Program-made: the position numbers and the translations under genes | Shown: in pieces, positions 17,478 to 27,158 of the stretch | Position numbering within the stretch: the first letter of the stretch is position 1 | Layout of the letters: each line of letters begins with the position of its first letter | Notes under the pieces: generated by a model | Database searches by the model: none | What the model was told of the DNA's origin: nothing | What the model saw: only the letters and a program-made list of their open reading frames with translations | NCBI GenBank assembly: GCA_016716225.1 | Contig: JADJWT010000001.1 | Location: 4,102,501 to 4,166,500, forward strand | DNA from: Ignavibacteriota bacterium | GTDB taxonomy: Bacteria; Bacteroidota; Ignavibacteria; Ignavibacteriales; Melioribacteraceae | Length of the DNA stretch: 64,000 bases | Direction of reading: 5' to 3'

Positions 17478-18593
17478 ATGGCTATAAAAACTGAAGAAAT
17501 GGTATTAAATATGGGACCTCAACATCCATCTACACATGGAGTTTTGAGGTTAGAAGTTGAACTAGAAGGTGAACTTGTTAAAAATGTAAAACCTCACATT
17601 GGATATTTACATAGATGTTTTGAAAAACACTGCGAGGCTATGACATATCCTCAAGTTGTGCCATATACAGACAGAATGGATTATCTTGCTTCAATGTATA
17701 ATAATTTTGGTTATGCCGTTGCCGTTGAAAGATTATTAGGAATTTCAATTCCTGAAAGAGTTGAATATATCAGAGTAATTGTTGGTGAATTACAAAGAAT
17801 TGCATCACACATGGTTGCGCTTGGAACTTACGGCGTTGATATGGGTGCGTTTACTCCTTTCCTTTTTTTGTTCGCAGAACGTGAAAAAATTCTTACAATA
17901 TTTGAAGAAACTTGCGGCGCAAGACTTTTATATAACTATATTTGGGTCGGCGGACTTTCACATGATATTCATCCGGATTTTGTTCGAAAAACAAAAGATT
18001 TTGTCCGTGATTTTAAACCAAGAATTACTGAACTAAATAATTTGCTTTCGTACAATAAAATTTTTATTGAAAGAACCGCAAATATTGGAATTCTACCAGC
18101 CGATGTTGCCATCAATTATGGTGTAACTGGTCCAAATTTAAGAGCAAGCGGAGTAAAGTGGGATTTAAGAAGAAATGATCCGTATTCAATATATGATAAA
18201 TTTGATTTTGAAATTCCGGTTGGTGAAGGATTAAAAGGAACACTCGGAGATTGTTGGGATAGATATTATATTCGAGTTTTGGAAATGGAACAAAGTTTAA
18301 GAATTATTGAACAAGCTATTGATAATATTCCCGATGGAAATGTTCAAGAAGCAATTCCAAAAAGAATAAAACCGCCAAAAGGTACAATTTATTCAAGAGT
18401 GGAAAATCCTAAAGGTGAACTTGGTTACTTTATTATTAGTGATGGAAATGTAAATCCATTTAGAGTAAAAGTCCGCGCTCCATCATTTGTAAATATGGAA
18501 GTTTTTGGTGAATTGTGTAAGGGTCATTTTGTTGCAGACGTAATTGCAATTCTTGGAAGTATTGATGTAGTATTAGGAGAAATTGATAGATAA
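17478..18593 (+). CDS. nuoD: NADH-quinone oxidoreductase subunit D
   Basis: A 371-aa protein starting with NMGPQHPSTHGVLRLEVELE and containing GYLHRCFEKH, the quinone-site histidine/tyrosine region of the 49-kDa subunit. VPYTDRMDYLASMYNN and the C-terminal FADV-like segment (FVADVIAILGSIDVVLGEIDR) complete it. It is related to the large subunit of group 4 NiFe hydrogenases but lacks the metal-binding cysteines. It overlaps nuoH by 1 bp. Confidence 0.97.
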   Translation: MAIKTEEMVLNMGPQHPSTHGVLRLEVELEGELVKNVKPHIGYLHRCFEKHCEAMTYPQVVPYTDRMDYLASMYNNFGYAVAVERLLGISIPERVEYIRVIVGELQRIASHMVALGTYGVDMGAFTPFLFLFAEREKILTIFEETCGARLLYNYIWVGGLSHDIHPDFVRKTKDFVRDFKPRITELNNLLSYNKIFIERTANIGILPADVAINYGVTGPNLRASGVKWDLRRNDPYSIYDKFDFEIPVGEGLKGTLGDCWDRYYIRVLEMEQSLRIIEQAIDNIPDGNVQEAIPKRIKPPKGTIYSRVENPKGELGYFIISDGNVNPFRVKVRAPSFVNMEVFGELCKGHFVADVIAILGSIDVVLGEIDR

Positions 18594-19663
18594 TGTACGA
18601 ATTTTTAATTGACATATTCGGAAATCAAATTTTAGCATTTTTTGTTGCTGCTGCTTTACCTTTATTTCTGTTTATTTTACCTTACGCGCTTTTTGCAGTT
18701 TTAGCTGAACGTAAAGTTTCAGCACACATGCAAGATCGCCTTGGACCAATGCGAACCGGATATCATGGAATATTTCAAACGGTTGCGGATATTCTAAAAC
18801 TAATTCAAAAAGAAGATATTATTGCTGATTCAATAGATAAAAGACTATTTAATTTTGCCCCCTATTTAGTTTTTATGGGAAGTTTTGCCGCATTTGCAGT
18901 TATTCCCTTTTCGAGCTTTTTTATGGGAAGTTCAATAGATATCGGATTATTTTACTTTTTAGCAATTTCTAGTCTAGTTGTTGCTGGAATATTAATGGGC
19001 GGTTGGTCATCAAATAATAAATATTCTTTGCTTGGCTCAATGAGATCGGTTTCCCAAATTATTAGTTATGAAATTCCTACAGCAATTGTTGTGCTCACAA
19101 TGGTAATGTTAACAAGTAGTTTAAATTTAGATACAATTACAAATCAACAAACAGCCTTTTTCTGGAATTGGAATATATTGGGTGGAGCTTCTACAGGAAT
19201 TGCAAAATTTTTACTTATCCCTTTAATGATTGGTGCGTTTATAATTATTTTCATAAGTACTTTAGCTGAAGTAAATAGAACTCCATTTGATATTCCTGAA
19301 GCTGAATCTGAATTAGTTGCCGGATTTTTCACAGAATATAGCGGAATGAAATTCGCAATGTTTTTTCTTGCCGAATATGCAAATATGCTTGCTGTTTCCT
19401 TCTTAATATCGGTTTTATTTTTTGGCGGATATCATTCGCCAATCGGATATATTGGGAATTCTATTGGTGTTGATTGGTTAATCCCTATTGAACAAATATT
19501 TTGGTTTGCATCTAAAGGTTTAACTTTGGTTATTGTACAAATGTGGTTACGTTGGACTTTACCAAGATTAAGAGTAGATCAACTTATGACTCTTTGTTGG
19601 AAATATTTAATTCCCTATTCAATTGCAATTTTATTACTTGTTGGTCTTATAACATTAATTTGA
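18593..19663 (+). CDS. nuoH: NADH-quinone oxidoreductase subunit H
   Basis: A 356-aa membrane protein with about eight helices. It carries AERKVSAHMQDRLGPMRTGY in the first cytoplasmic loop and AEVNRTPFDIPEAESELVAG with EYSGMKFA in the middle. NuoH forms much of the quinone chamber and links it to the proton channels. The start is the ATG overlapping the nuoD stop. nuoI follows after 2 bases. Confidence 0.97.
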   Translation: MYEFLIDIFGNQILAFFVAAALPLFLFILPYALFAVLAERKVSAHMQDRLGPMRTGYHGIFQTVADILKLIQKEDIIADSIDKRLFNFAPYLVFMGSFAAFAVIPFSSFFMGSSIDIGLFYFLAISSLVVAGILMGGWSSNNKYSLLGSMRSVSQIISYEIPTAIVVLTMVMLTSSLNLDTITNQQTAFFWNWNILGGASTGIAKFLLIPLMIGAFIIIFISTLAEVNRTPFDIPEAESELVAGFFTEYSGMKFAMFFLAEYANMLAVSFLISVLFFGGYHSPIGYIGNSIGVDWLIPIEQIFWFASKGLTLVIVQMWLRWTLPRLRVDQLMTLCWKYLIPYSIAILLLVGLITLI

Positions 19664-19665
19664 TC

Positions 19666-20259
19666 ATGAAAGAATATTTCAAAAATACATTCGAAGCTCT
19701 TTACACTGTTTTAGTCGGAATGAAAATTACATTCAAACATCTTTTCGTTCCTTCGGTAACAATACAATATCCAGATGTAAAACCAAAAATGCCGGAGCGA
19801 GCACGAAACAGACTTTTTGTAAATATGGATGATTGCATTGGCTGCGATCAATGTGCAAGAGCTTGTCCCGTAAATTGTATATCAATTGAGACTTTAAAAT
19901 CTACACCAGATGATAGCCCGGGTGAGACTTCGCAAGGAAAAAAGAAAGCTTTGTGGGTTACAAAATTTGATATTGATATTGCAAAATGCTGCTTCTGCTC
20001 ACTTTGTGTTTATCCTTGTCCAACTGAATGTATAAAAATGACTCAAGTTTATGAATTTTCTGAATTCGAAAGAGAAGATTTACTTTATAGATTTGCAACA
20101 TTAACACCTTCGGAAATTGCAGAAAAACAAAAGAAGTTTGAAGAATTTACAGCCGCAAAAGAAGCTGAAAAATTGGCGGCGGCAAAAGCAAAAGTTGAAA
20201 AACCAAAACCGGTTGTTGAAAAAAAAGTTGATCCAAATACTGATAAAAAAGCAGAGTAA
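19666..20259 (+). CDS. nuoI: NADH-quinone oxidoreductase subunit I
   Basis: A 197-aa protein from the ATG at 19666; the same frame is open further upstream, but that part lies inside nuoH in another frame. It has two ferredoxin-type 4Fe-4S motifs, CIGCDQCARACP at about residue 58 and CCFCSLCVYPCP at about residue 109. These house clusters N6a and N6b, which carry electrons to NuoB. A charged Ala/Lys/Glu-rich C-terminal tail (about 45 residues) is longer than in many homologues and is probably disordered. Confidence 0.95.
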   Translation: MKEYFKNTFEALYTVLVGMKITFKHLFVPSVTIQYPDVKPKMPERARNRLFVNMDDCIGCDQCARACPVNCISIETLKSTPDDSPGETSQGKKKALWVTKFDIDIAKCCFCSLCVYPCPTECIKMTQVYEFSEFEREDLLYRFATLTPSEIAEKQKKFEEFTAAKEAEKLAAAKAKVEKPKPVVEKKVDPNTDKKAE

Positions 20260-20265
20260 TTTTTA

Positions 20266-20763
20266 ATGGAATTGTACGATATCATATTTTATTTATTTGC
20301 AGCAATAACAATAATTTCTGCAGTAATTGTAGTAAATGCAAGAAATATTGTTCACGCGGCATTTAGTCTTTTACTTACTTTTTTTGGTGTTTCTGGAATT
20401 TATGTTTTACTTGGCGCTGATTTTATTGCTATTGTTCAAATTATGGTTTATGTCGGCGGAATTTTAATTCTCTTATTATTCGGTGTTATGTTAACCAATA
20501 AAATTACAAATGTTGAAATTCGTTCCGGTTCTTTTCAAGTTCTTCCAGCAATAATTGGTTTGGCCGCATTTGCTGCAATTTTATTCGGTGTAATGACTTC
20601 AACAAATTGGAAATCGCAAAGTTTTGAAATTCCAAATACAACATCTTTTGAATTAGGTAAATTACTTATAAGTGAATATGTTCTGGTTTTTGAACTCTTG
20701 GGAATTCTATTATTAATTGCTTTAATCGGTGCTGCATCTATTGCACGAAGAGATAAGGAATAA
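20266..20763 (+). CDS. nuoJ: NADH-quinone oxidoreductase subunit J
   Basis: A 165-aa protein with five predicted membrane helices. The conserved stretch ARNIVHAAFSLLLTFFGVSG is followed by GADFIAIVQIMVYVGGILIL, the third-helix region that changes shape during turnover in known structures. It is part of the membrane arm next to NuoK and starts 6 bp after nuoI. Confidence 0.95.
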   Translation: MELYDIIFYLFAAITIISAVIVVNARNIVHAAFSLLLTFFGVSGIYVLLGADFIAIVQIMVYVGGILILLLFGVMLTNKITNVEIRSGSFQVLPAIIGLAAFAAILFGVMTSTNWKSQSFEIPNTTSFELGKLLISEYVLVFELLGILLLIALIGAASIARRDKE

Positions 20764-20768
20764 TTAAA

Positions 20769-21077
20769 GTGGAAGTTGGATTAAATCATTTTTTAGCTAT
20801 AAGTGTTGCACTTTTCTCCCTTGGATTGTACGGAGTTGTAACAAGAAAAAATGCCGTTATGGTTTTAATGGGAGTTGAATTAATTCTTAATTCAGCAAAT
20901 ATAAATTTTGTTGCATTTTCCAAATTCGGAAATTTTGGTATTGATGGTCAGCTTTATGCATTATTCGTTATAATTTTAGCAGCTGCAGAAGCAGCAATTG
21001 CTTTGGCTATTGTATTAAATATTTACAAAAGATTTGCAAATGTTAATGTTGATGAAATAAATAATCTCAAAGAATAG
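20769..21077 (+). CDS. nuoK: NADH-quinone oxidoreductase subunit K
   Basis: A 102-aa protein with three membrane helices. The conserved acidic residues are in VLMGVELILNSANINFVAFS and ILAAAEAAIALAIVLNIYK, and the glutamates in these helices take part in proton transfer. The start is a GTG 5 bp after nuoJ. Length matches the family exactly. Confidence 0.96.
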   Translation: MEVGLNHFLAISVALFSLGLYGVVTRKNAVMVLMGVELILNSANINFVAFSKFGNFGIDGQLYALFVIILAAAEAAIALAIVLNIYKRFANVNVDEINNLKE

Positions 21078-21080
21078 TTT

Positions 21081-23177
21081 ATGACAGTATTTACAAATAT
21101 CAATCTTTCATTAGTTGTACTTTTACTTCCTTTGTTTGGTTTTTTCATTGTACTATTCTTTGGAAAAAAATTCCCTAAATTATATTTGGCTGAAGTTGGA
21201 ATTATAACACTTGCTTTTATTTTGTCGCTTGTTATTGGTTACTCAAAATTAACTTCATTTTCGCATCAAGATATTTTATTTTCTTTCACTTGGATTGACT
21301 TTGGAAATGTTCCAAATCTTGGAAATCTTCACGTTGATTTGGGAATTAAAATTGATAATCTTACAGTAATTATGTTGTTTGTCGTAAATCTAATAAGCAT
21401 GTTAGTTCATATTTATTCTATAGCTTATATGAAAGGTGATTCGAGATATTCAAGATATTTTGCTTATTTAGGAATTTTCACTTTTTCGATGTTAGGAATT
21501 GTTCTAACAGATAATTTGTTGATGATGTATATTTTCTGGGAACTTGTTGGATTATCATCATATTTATTAATTGGTTTCTGGTACGAAAAACAATCAGCTT
21601 CCGATGCCGGTAAAAAAGCATTCCTCACAAATAGAGTTGGCGATATTGGAATGTTTATCGGAATTCTAATTTTATTTACTAACTATAAATCTTTCTCATT
21701 CGATTTTATATATTCACAAATTGCAAGCGGAAATTTACCTTTTGGAAGTGAAGCTTGGTTAACCGCTGCCGGAATATTGGTTTTTATGGGCGCGGTTGGA
21801 AAATCTGCTCAATTCCCACTTCATGTTTGGCTGCCGGATGCAATGGAAGGTCCAACTCCGGTTAGCGCTTTAATTCATGCCGCAACAATGGTTGCTGCTG
21901 GTGTTTATTTGGTTGCGAGAATATTTGTAATGTTAACTGCAGATGCAATGCTTGTAATTGCTGTTGTTGGAGCAGTAACTTCACTATTTTCAGCAACAAT
22001 TGCATTAACTCAAAATGATATTAAAAAAGTATTAGCTTACTCAACTGTTAGCCAGCTTGGATATATGGTTATGGCACTTGGTGTTGGCGCATATACTTTC
22101 GCATTTTTCCATTTAGTAACCCATGCATTTTTTAAAGCTTGTTTATTTTTGGGTTCCGGTTCTGTAATTCATGCAATGCATCATGAACAAGATATTAGAG
22201 AAATGGGTGGATTGAAGAAAAAAATGCCGATTACATATTTTACATTTTTAATTTCAACTTTAGCTATTTCCGGTGTTCCGTTATTTTCCGGATTTTTAAG
22301 TAAAGATGGAATTCTTGCGGGAACTTTAGCATTTGGCCATTTAACCGGGCATTGGTTAATTCCAACAATGGGATTTTTAGTTGCGTTCCTTACGGCTTTT
22401 TATATGTTCAGATTAGTAATTTTAACATTCCACGGTGAACCAAGAAATCATCATAAATATGATCACGCACATGAATCACCTTTTGTAATGGTTATGCCGT
22501 TAGTTGTGTTAAGTACTTTGTCAATATTTTTCTGGTACACTCCAAATCCAATTTCTCCGGATGCCGGATGGTTTACTACAAGTTGGGTAACTACTCCGCA
22601 AACTGTCGTTCCTAAAACTGCAGCATATGATTTTATGATAAATGAATCTTCAGAGCATTCAGTTCAAAATTCTCATGGAGAAATAATTCATTCAGAAAAA
22701 TATACTCATGCTATGCATTGGGCACATTATCCGGCAATGATTATTTCATTAATTGTTGCGGGGCTTGGAATTCTATTGGCTTTCACAATGTACCAGTGGA
22801 AGAAAATATCTCCCGATAAAATTGCAGATAGTGTAAAAGGACTTTACAAAGGTTCACTTAATAAATGGTATGTTGATGAATTTTATGCAAAATCATTTAT
22901 CGGCGGAACTTTAAAACTTGGTGATTTATTATCTTGGTTTGATAAATGGGTTGTTGATGGAATTGTTAACGGTTCTGCATACTTAACAAAAATTTTCTCA
23001 AAAATTAGTGGATTGTTTGACACATATATTGTTGATGGATTTGTTAATGGTACAGCTTTGTTCAGCGGATTTGTTGGATTTAATTTTAAGAAATTGCAAA
23101 CCGGAAAGGTTCAGACATATATTGTTTTGGTTGTTTTTTCAGTTATTATTTTATTTTTCATAATAGGACCTTTTTAG
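21081..23177 (+). CDS. nuoL: NADH-quinone oxidoreductase subunit L
   Basis: A 698-aa antiporter-like subunit. It has the conserved MYIFWELVGLSSYLLIGFWY, the key lysine region VGKSAQFPLHVWLPDAMEG and PTPVSALIHAATMVAAGVYL. A long C-terminal extension carries the lateral helix (residues about 560-698). It is the distal proton pump of complex I. The length is slightly above E. coli NuoL because of a loop at about 495-540 (SSEHSVQNSHGEIIHSEKY). Confidence 0.97.
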   Translation: MTVFTNINLSLVVLLLPLFGFFIVLFFGKKFPKLYLAEVGIITLAFILSLVIGYSKLTSFSHQDILFSFTWIDFGNVPNLGNLHVDLGIKIDNLTVIMLFVVNLISMLVHIYSIAYMKGDSRYSRYFAYLGIFTFSMLGIVLTDNLLMMYIFWELVGLSSYLLIGFWYEKQSASDAGKKAFLTNRVGDIGMFIGILILFTNYKSFSFDFIYSQIASGNLPFGSEAWLTAAGILVFMGAVGKSAQFPLHVWLPDAMEGPTPVSALIHAATMVAAGVYLVARIFVMLTADAMLVIAVVGAVTSLFSATIALTQNDIKKVLAYSTVSQLGYMVMALGVGAYTFAFFHLVTHAFFKACLFLGSGSVIHAMHHEQDIREMGGLKKKMPITYFTFLISTLAISGVPLFSGFLSKDGILAGTLAFGHLTGHWLIPTMGFLVAFLTAFYMFRLVILTFHGEPRNHHKYDHAHESPFVMVMPLVVLSTLSIFFWYTPNPISPDAGWFTTSWVTTPQTVVPKTAAYDFMINESSEHSVQNSHGEIIHSEKYTHAMHWAHYPAMIISLIVAGLGILLAFTMYQWKKISPDKIADSVKGLYKGSLNKWYVDEFYAKSFIGGTLKLGDLLSWFDKWVVDGIVNGSAYLTKIFSKISGLFDTYIVDGFVNGTALFSGFVGFNFKKLQTGKVQTYIVLVVFSVIILFFIIGPF

Positions 23178-23209
23178 AAAAGTTTAAAAATATAAGGTAA
23201 CACATTATA

Positions 23210-24814
23210 ATGAATGGAATTCCTATTTTATCATTAATTACTTTTTTGCCAGTTATTGGTATGATTTTAATTCTTTTCATGCCAAGCAAAATGGCAAGAG
23301 AAATTAAGATTACATCACTAATAATAACATTTCTGCAAATTATTCTTGCTGGTGTTTTATTAGCAAATTTTAATTATTCCGCCGGTGGAATTTATGAAGC
23401 AAGTTCATTTCAATTTGTTGAAAAATTTCAATGGATAAAAATTGCCGGTCTTTCTTGGATTGGGACAGTAAAAGTTGATTACTTTTTAGGTGCTGATGGT
23501 CTTAGTGTGCCTATGTTGCTTTTAACAGCTTTGGTTTCGTTTATTGCAGTAATTTCTTCATGGAGTATTAATAAATCTGTAAAAGGTTTTTTTGCACTTT
23601 TTTTATTACTTGATACTGGTATGATGGGCGTTTTTGTATCCTTAGATTTCTTTTTATTCTACATTTTCTGGGAACTAATGCTGTTGCCTATGTATTTCTT
23701 AATTGGAATTTGGGGCGGACCAAGAAAAGAATATGCGGCAATTAAGTTCTTTATTTATACTTTATTCGGCAGCGTTTTTATGCTTTTAGTTATGATTGCT
23801 TTATATTTTAGCGCAAGTGAAACTTTAGCAGATGGCACAACAGTTTTTACATTTAATTTACTAGCTTTGATGGATCCGACAAATTATACAACTAATGGAA
23901 TTTTATCTCCTTTAAATCCTAATAATTATAGACTTGCGGCATATATTGCTTTGTTTGTTGGCTTTGCAATAAAAATTCCAATGTTCCCTTTCCATACTTG
24001 GTTACCGGATGCACACGTTGAAGCTCCAACTCCAATCAGCGTAATATTAGCCGGCGTTTTACTTAAAATGGGAACTTACGGAATTCTAAGAATCAGTTAT
24101 CCAATTTTTCCGGAAATCACACAAGATTTATCTTATTATATTGCACTGTTTGGCGTAATAAATATTATTTATGGTGCTTTAGTTGCATTGGCTCAAAAAG
24201 ATTTCAAAAAATTAATTGCTTATTCTTCAGTTTCTCATATGGGTTATGTTTTACTTGGAATGGCTTCAATGTCAACAACCGGAATTACAGGAGCAATTTT
24301 CCAAATGTTTAACCATGGTACAATCACTGCAATGCTCTTCTTGATTGTTGGTGTTATTTATGATAGAGCTCATACTCGTGATATAAATGGATTTGGCGGT
24401 TTAGCAAACAAAATGCCGGTTTATACTTTTTTTGTTACTGTTGCTTTTTTTGCCGCAATCGGTTTGCCAAGCTTATCGGGATTTATTTCTGAAGCTTTGG
24501 TTTTTGTAGGAGCATTTGGCGTTGCTGAAATTAGAGTTTTAACAATGATTGGAACACTTGGAATCTTATTCGGCGCAGCTTATATGTTATGGACTCTACA
24601 AAGAATTTTCTTCGGCGAATTTAATAAAAAGTGGGAAGATGTTTTAACTGATATCACATTTAGAGAATATGCAATGTTTATTCCTTTAACTATTATAATT
24701 GTATTTTTAGGAATTTATCCCTCGGCAATGCTGGATATCATGAATACGTCTGTTAATACTCTTGTTCAATTTTTAAGTGATAAAGCGCAAGGTTTTTCCT
24801 TAAGCGGAATGTAA
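23210..24814 (+). CDS. nuoM: NADH-quinone oxidoreductase subunit M
   Basis: A 534-aa antiporter-like subunit. It has FYIFWELMLLPMYFLIGIWG (conserved Glu), IKIPMFPFHTWLPDAHVEAP, and TPISVILAGVLLKMGTYG with the channel lysine. About fourteen membrane helices are expected. It starts 32 bp after nuoL, the first noticeable spacing in the operon, and has a TAAGGTAACAC ribosome region. Confidence 0.97.
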   Translation: MNGIPILSLITFLPVIGMILILFMPSKMAREIKITSLIITFLQIILAGVLLANFNYSAGGIYEASSFQFVEKFQWIKIAGLSWIGTVKVDYFLGADGLSVPMLLLTALVSFIAVISSWSINKSVKGFFALFLLLDTGMMGVFVSLDFFLFYIFWELMLLPMYFLIGIWGGPRKEYAAIKFFIYTLFGSVFMLLVMIALYFSASETLADGTTVFTFNLLALMDPTNYTTNGILSPLNPNNYRLAAYIALFVGFAIKIPMFPFHTWLPDAHVEAPTPISVILAGVLLKMGTYGILRISYPIFPEITQDLSYYIALFGVINIIYGALVALAQKDFKKLIAYSSVSHMGYVLLGMASMSTTGITGAIFQMFNHGTITAMLFLIVGVIYDRAHTRDINGFGGLANKMPVYTFFVTVAFFAAIGLPSLSGFISEALVFVGAFGVAEIRVLTMIGTLGILFGAAYMLWTLQRIFFGEFNKKWEDVLTDITFREYAMFIPLTIIIVFLGIYPSAMLDIMNTSVNTLVQFLSDKAQGFSLSGM

Positions 24815-24851
24815 TTGATAATAAATTTTTACTCAGAATTCTGATAATAAA

Positions 24852-26357
24852 ATGTTTGAAAAACTTTTAACCGATATCTCTTTAATAATTCCAGAAGTTA
24901 TCATTTCTGGAACTTTGATTCTATTAGTTTTGGTGGATTTAATTTATAATAAAGACAAATCAATAATTCCTTTTATTGGATTAATTGGATTATTTGTTTC
25001 TTTATATTTTACAATAAACGGTTTAAATTTAAATTCAACTGCATTTGTTGTAAGCTCCGCAAATAATGATTACGGATTATTAACTATTGATTCATTCGGT
25101 TCATATTTTAAGATTATAATTTTAATTACTTCTATTTTAATAATTTTATTCGCAAAAAATTCTTCTGAAATTCAAAATTTATCAGATCGCTCCGGAGAAT
25201 TTTATACATTAATTTTCGGAATGATTTTGGGAATGCTGTTTATGGTTTCCGCTTCCGATTTGATAATGATTTATTTATCCGTAGAATTACTTTCACTTTC
25301 CTCATACGTTTTAGCTGGATTTACGAAATTAAGGGATAGAGATACTGAAGCTTCGTTAAAATATTTAGTTTACGGTGCTGCTTCTTCTGGTTTGATGTTA
25401 TTCGGAATTTCAATCATTTATGGCTTAACCGGAAATACAAATCTTTTCATCATTAATGATGTTTTTAAATCAACAAGTGTAAATATTTTAGCGTATTCTT
25501 TCTCAATAATATTAATTTTTACCGGAATTGGATTTAAAATTTCTGCAGTTCCATTTCATTTTTGGACACCAGATGTTTATGAAGGTGCACCAATTTCTGT
25601 TACTGCATTTTTATCTGTTGCAAGTAAAGCTGCTGGTTTTGCTCTTCTAATCAGATTTATTAAAACAACATTTTTGTTAAAAGAAGTTAGTGGTAGTTGG
25701 ATTCTTTTAGATGGTTTCGATTGGCAAAGTTTTATAATTGTTATTTCAATTTTAACAATGACACTAGGAAATTTTGCTGCTTTATGGCAAGATAATATTA
25801 AAAGAATGCTTGCATATTCAAGTATTGCACACGCCGGATATATGCTTTTGGGCATTGCTGTTTTAAGCGATCAAGGTTTGCTATCAGTTATGATTTATTT
25901 CTTAGTTTATTTACTAATGAATATTGGCGCTTTCTATATTGTAATGGTTATTGCAAATCAGATAAATTCAGAGAATATAAACGATTATAATAAACTTGGT
26001 TACGCTTCCCCATTTCTCGGTGTTTCACTAACTGTGTTTTTAATTTCTCTAACCGGATTACCGCCAACTGCAGGATTCATTTCTAAACTTTACATTTTCA
26101 TTTCTTTGATTGATGCAAAAATGATTTTTGTTGCAGTTGTTGCAGTATTAAACAGTGTTGTTTCACTTTACTATTATATCAGAATTCTTAAACACATGTT
26201 TATAAGCGATGCAGAACAAGAAGTTCCGCAATTAAAAGTTTCAGCAAACGAAATTGTTTTCATTCTAATTCTCTTAATTCCAACACTAATTTTTGGAATT
26301 TATTTTTCACCACTTGTAGATTTTGCCCAAAATTGTTTAGCAATTTTAGTTAATTGA
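24852..26357 (+). CDS. nuoN: NADH-quinone oxidoreductase subunit N
   Basis: A 501-aa antiporter-like subunit. It has LIMIYLSVELLSLSSYVLAG, FKISAVPFHFWTPDVYEGAP and LAYSSIAHAGYMLLGIAVLS, the NuoN versions of the common helices. It closes the cluster. No nuoE, nuoF or nuoG gene is present before or after, so this locus encodes the 11-subunit core with no NADH-oxidising module. An Rrf2-family gene begins 65 bp later. Confidence 0.97.
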   Translation: MFEKLLTDISLIIPEVIISGTLILLVLVDLIYNKDKSIIPFIGLIGLFVSLYFTINGLNLNSTAFVVSSANNDYGLLTIDSFGSYFKIIILITSILIILFAKNSSEIQNLSDRSGEFYTLIFGMILGMLFMVSASDLIMIYLSVELLSLSSYVLAGFTKLRDRDTEASLKYLVYGAASSGLMLFGISIIYGLTGNTNLFIINDVFKSTSVNILAYSFSIILIFTGIGFKISAVPFHFWTPDVYEGAPISVTAFLSVASKAAGFALLIRFIKTTFLLKEVSGSWILLDGFDWQSFIIVISILTMTLGNFAALWQDNIKRMLAYSSIAHAGYMLLGIAVLSDQGLLSVMIYFLVYLLMNIGAFYIVMVIANQINSENINDYNKLGYASPFLGVSLTVFLISLTGLPPTAGFISKLYIFISLIDAKMIFVAVVAVLNSVVSLYYYIRILKHMFISDAEQEVPQLKVSANEIVFILILLIPTLIFGIYFSPLVDFAQNCLAILVN

Positions 26358-26401
26358 TTTTTTCTATCTTGTATTTTTGTTGATACTTTTTTATTTTAAA
26401 T

Positions 26402-26418
26402 ACGACAATTTTAGTCGT
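26402..26418 (+). promoter_or_regulatory. Candidate operator for the Rrf2-family regulator
   Basis: A perfect 5-bp inverted repeat, ACGAC (26402-26406) and GTCGT (26414-26418), flanks the 7-bp AT spacer AATTTTA immediately before the regulator's ATG at 26423. The position and symmetry suit an autoregulatory site of an Rrf2 dimer. It also overlaps the alternative GTG start at 26417, which argues for the ATG. Confidence 0.45.
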
Positions 26419-26422
26419 GTTT

Positions 26423-26830
26423 ATGATAAAAATTTCTAAATCTGTTGAATATTCAATTCTTGCACTTAAATATATTTCTGAAAATAAAGAAATAAAATTA
26501 AGCAGTTCAACTATTTCCGGAGAGCTAAATATTCCTTACGATTTACTAGCCAAATTGCTTCAAAAATTAGTGAGGAAAGGAATTGTAAAATCAGAACAAG
26601 GAAAATACGGAGGTTATTCTCTAATTGTTCCATCTGAAAAACTTACAATTCTTCAAATTATTAATGCACTGGATGAAAATATTCAATTAACAAATTGTAG
26701 TTTTGAAAATGCAACAACAGAAAATTGCGGACGACTAAATAATTGTTTTATAAGAACTCCATTTCTGAATTTACAAAATAAAATTAATGATATGTTTGGA
26801 TCAATAACATTGCGAGAAATTACAAATTAA
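26423..26830 (+). CDS. Rrf2-family transcriptional regulator
   Basis: A protein of 135 aa from the ATG at 26423 (a GTG two codons upstream is possible). The N-terminus MIKISKSVEYSILALKYISE and the following LNIPYDLLAKLLQKLVRKGI with SEQGKYGGYSL form the Rrf2 winged helix-turn-helix and wing. Three cysteines near residues 91, 100 and 106 (NCSFENATTENCGRLNNC) sit where IscR/RsrR-type members bind an Fe-S cluster. Next to an IscA-like gene and a superoxide dismutase, an iron-sulfur or oxidative-stress sensor is the likeliest role. The target genes are inferred from position. Confidence 0.88.
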   Translation: MIKISKSVEYSILALKYISENKEIKLSSSTISGELNIPYDLLAKLLQKLVRKGIVKSEQGKYGGYSLIVPSEKLTILQIINALDENIQLTNCSFENATTENCGRLNNCFIRTPFLNLQNKINDMFGSITLREITN

Positions 26831-26843
26831 TATTAGAGCTAAT

Positions 26844-27158
26844 ATGAACCAACTTGAACATTTAAAATCAAACAAAAACATTTTTTTCAATTTTATGAAA
26901 GAAGATTATCCTTTATTTAAACATTCAAATTTATTTCTTCGAGATCTTCAATATGCAATTAAATCATATTTTGATATGAAAGAAAATCCAATTAGTTATT
27001 CTCAAGCAGAAACAATAGCAAGAAATTTTATTGATGAATTATTAAAAACGAATGATCTTTTGCAAATTGATAAAAAATCTTGGAAAGTAAATTTTGATAT
27101 AGGAATTAAACATAAAATTACCGAATTGGAAGGAGTTTCAAATGAACAACGCAATTGA
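26844..27158 (+). CDS. Hypothetical protein in the Rrf2-IscA-SOD operon
   Basis: A 104-aa soluble, mainly helical and charged protein with no signal, membrane segment or cysteine motif. I do not recognise a family. It lies 13 bp after the Rrf2 gene and overlaps the IscA-like gene by 17 bp, so it is translated within the same unit. Context suggests a part in Fe-S assembly or stress response; the sequence itself gives no function. Confidence 0.65.
   Translation: MNQLEHLKSNKNIFFNFMKEDYPLFKHSNLFLRDLQYAIKSYFDMKENPISYSQAETIARNFIDELLKTNDLLQIDKKSWKVNFDIGIKHKITELEGVSNEQRN

Noticed and set aside
19543..19665. Upstream extension of the nuoI frame by 41 codons
   Set aside because: It lies inside the conserved 3' part of nuoH in another frame. 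The ATG at 19666 directly follows the nuoH stop and gives the normal NuoI N-terminus.
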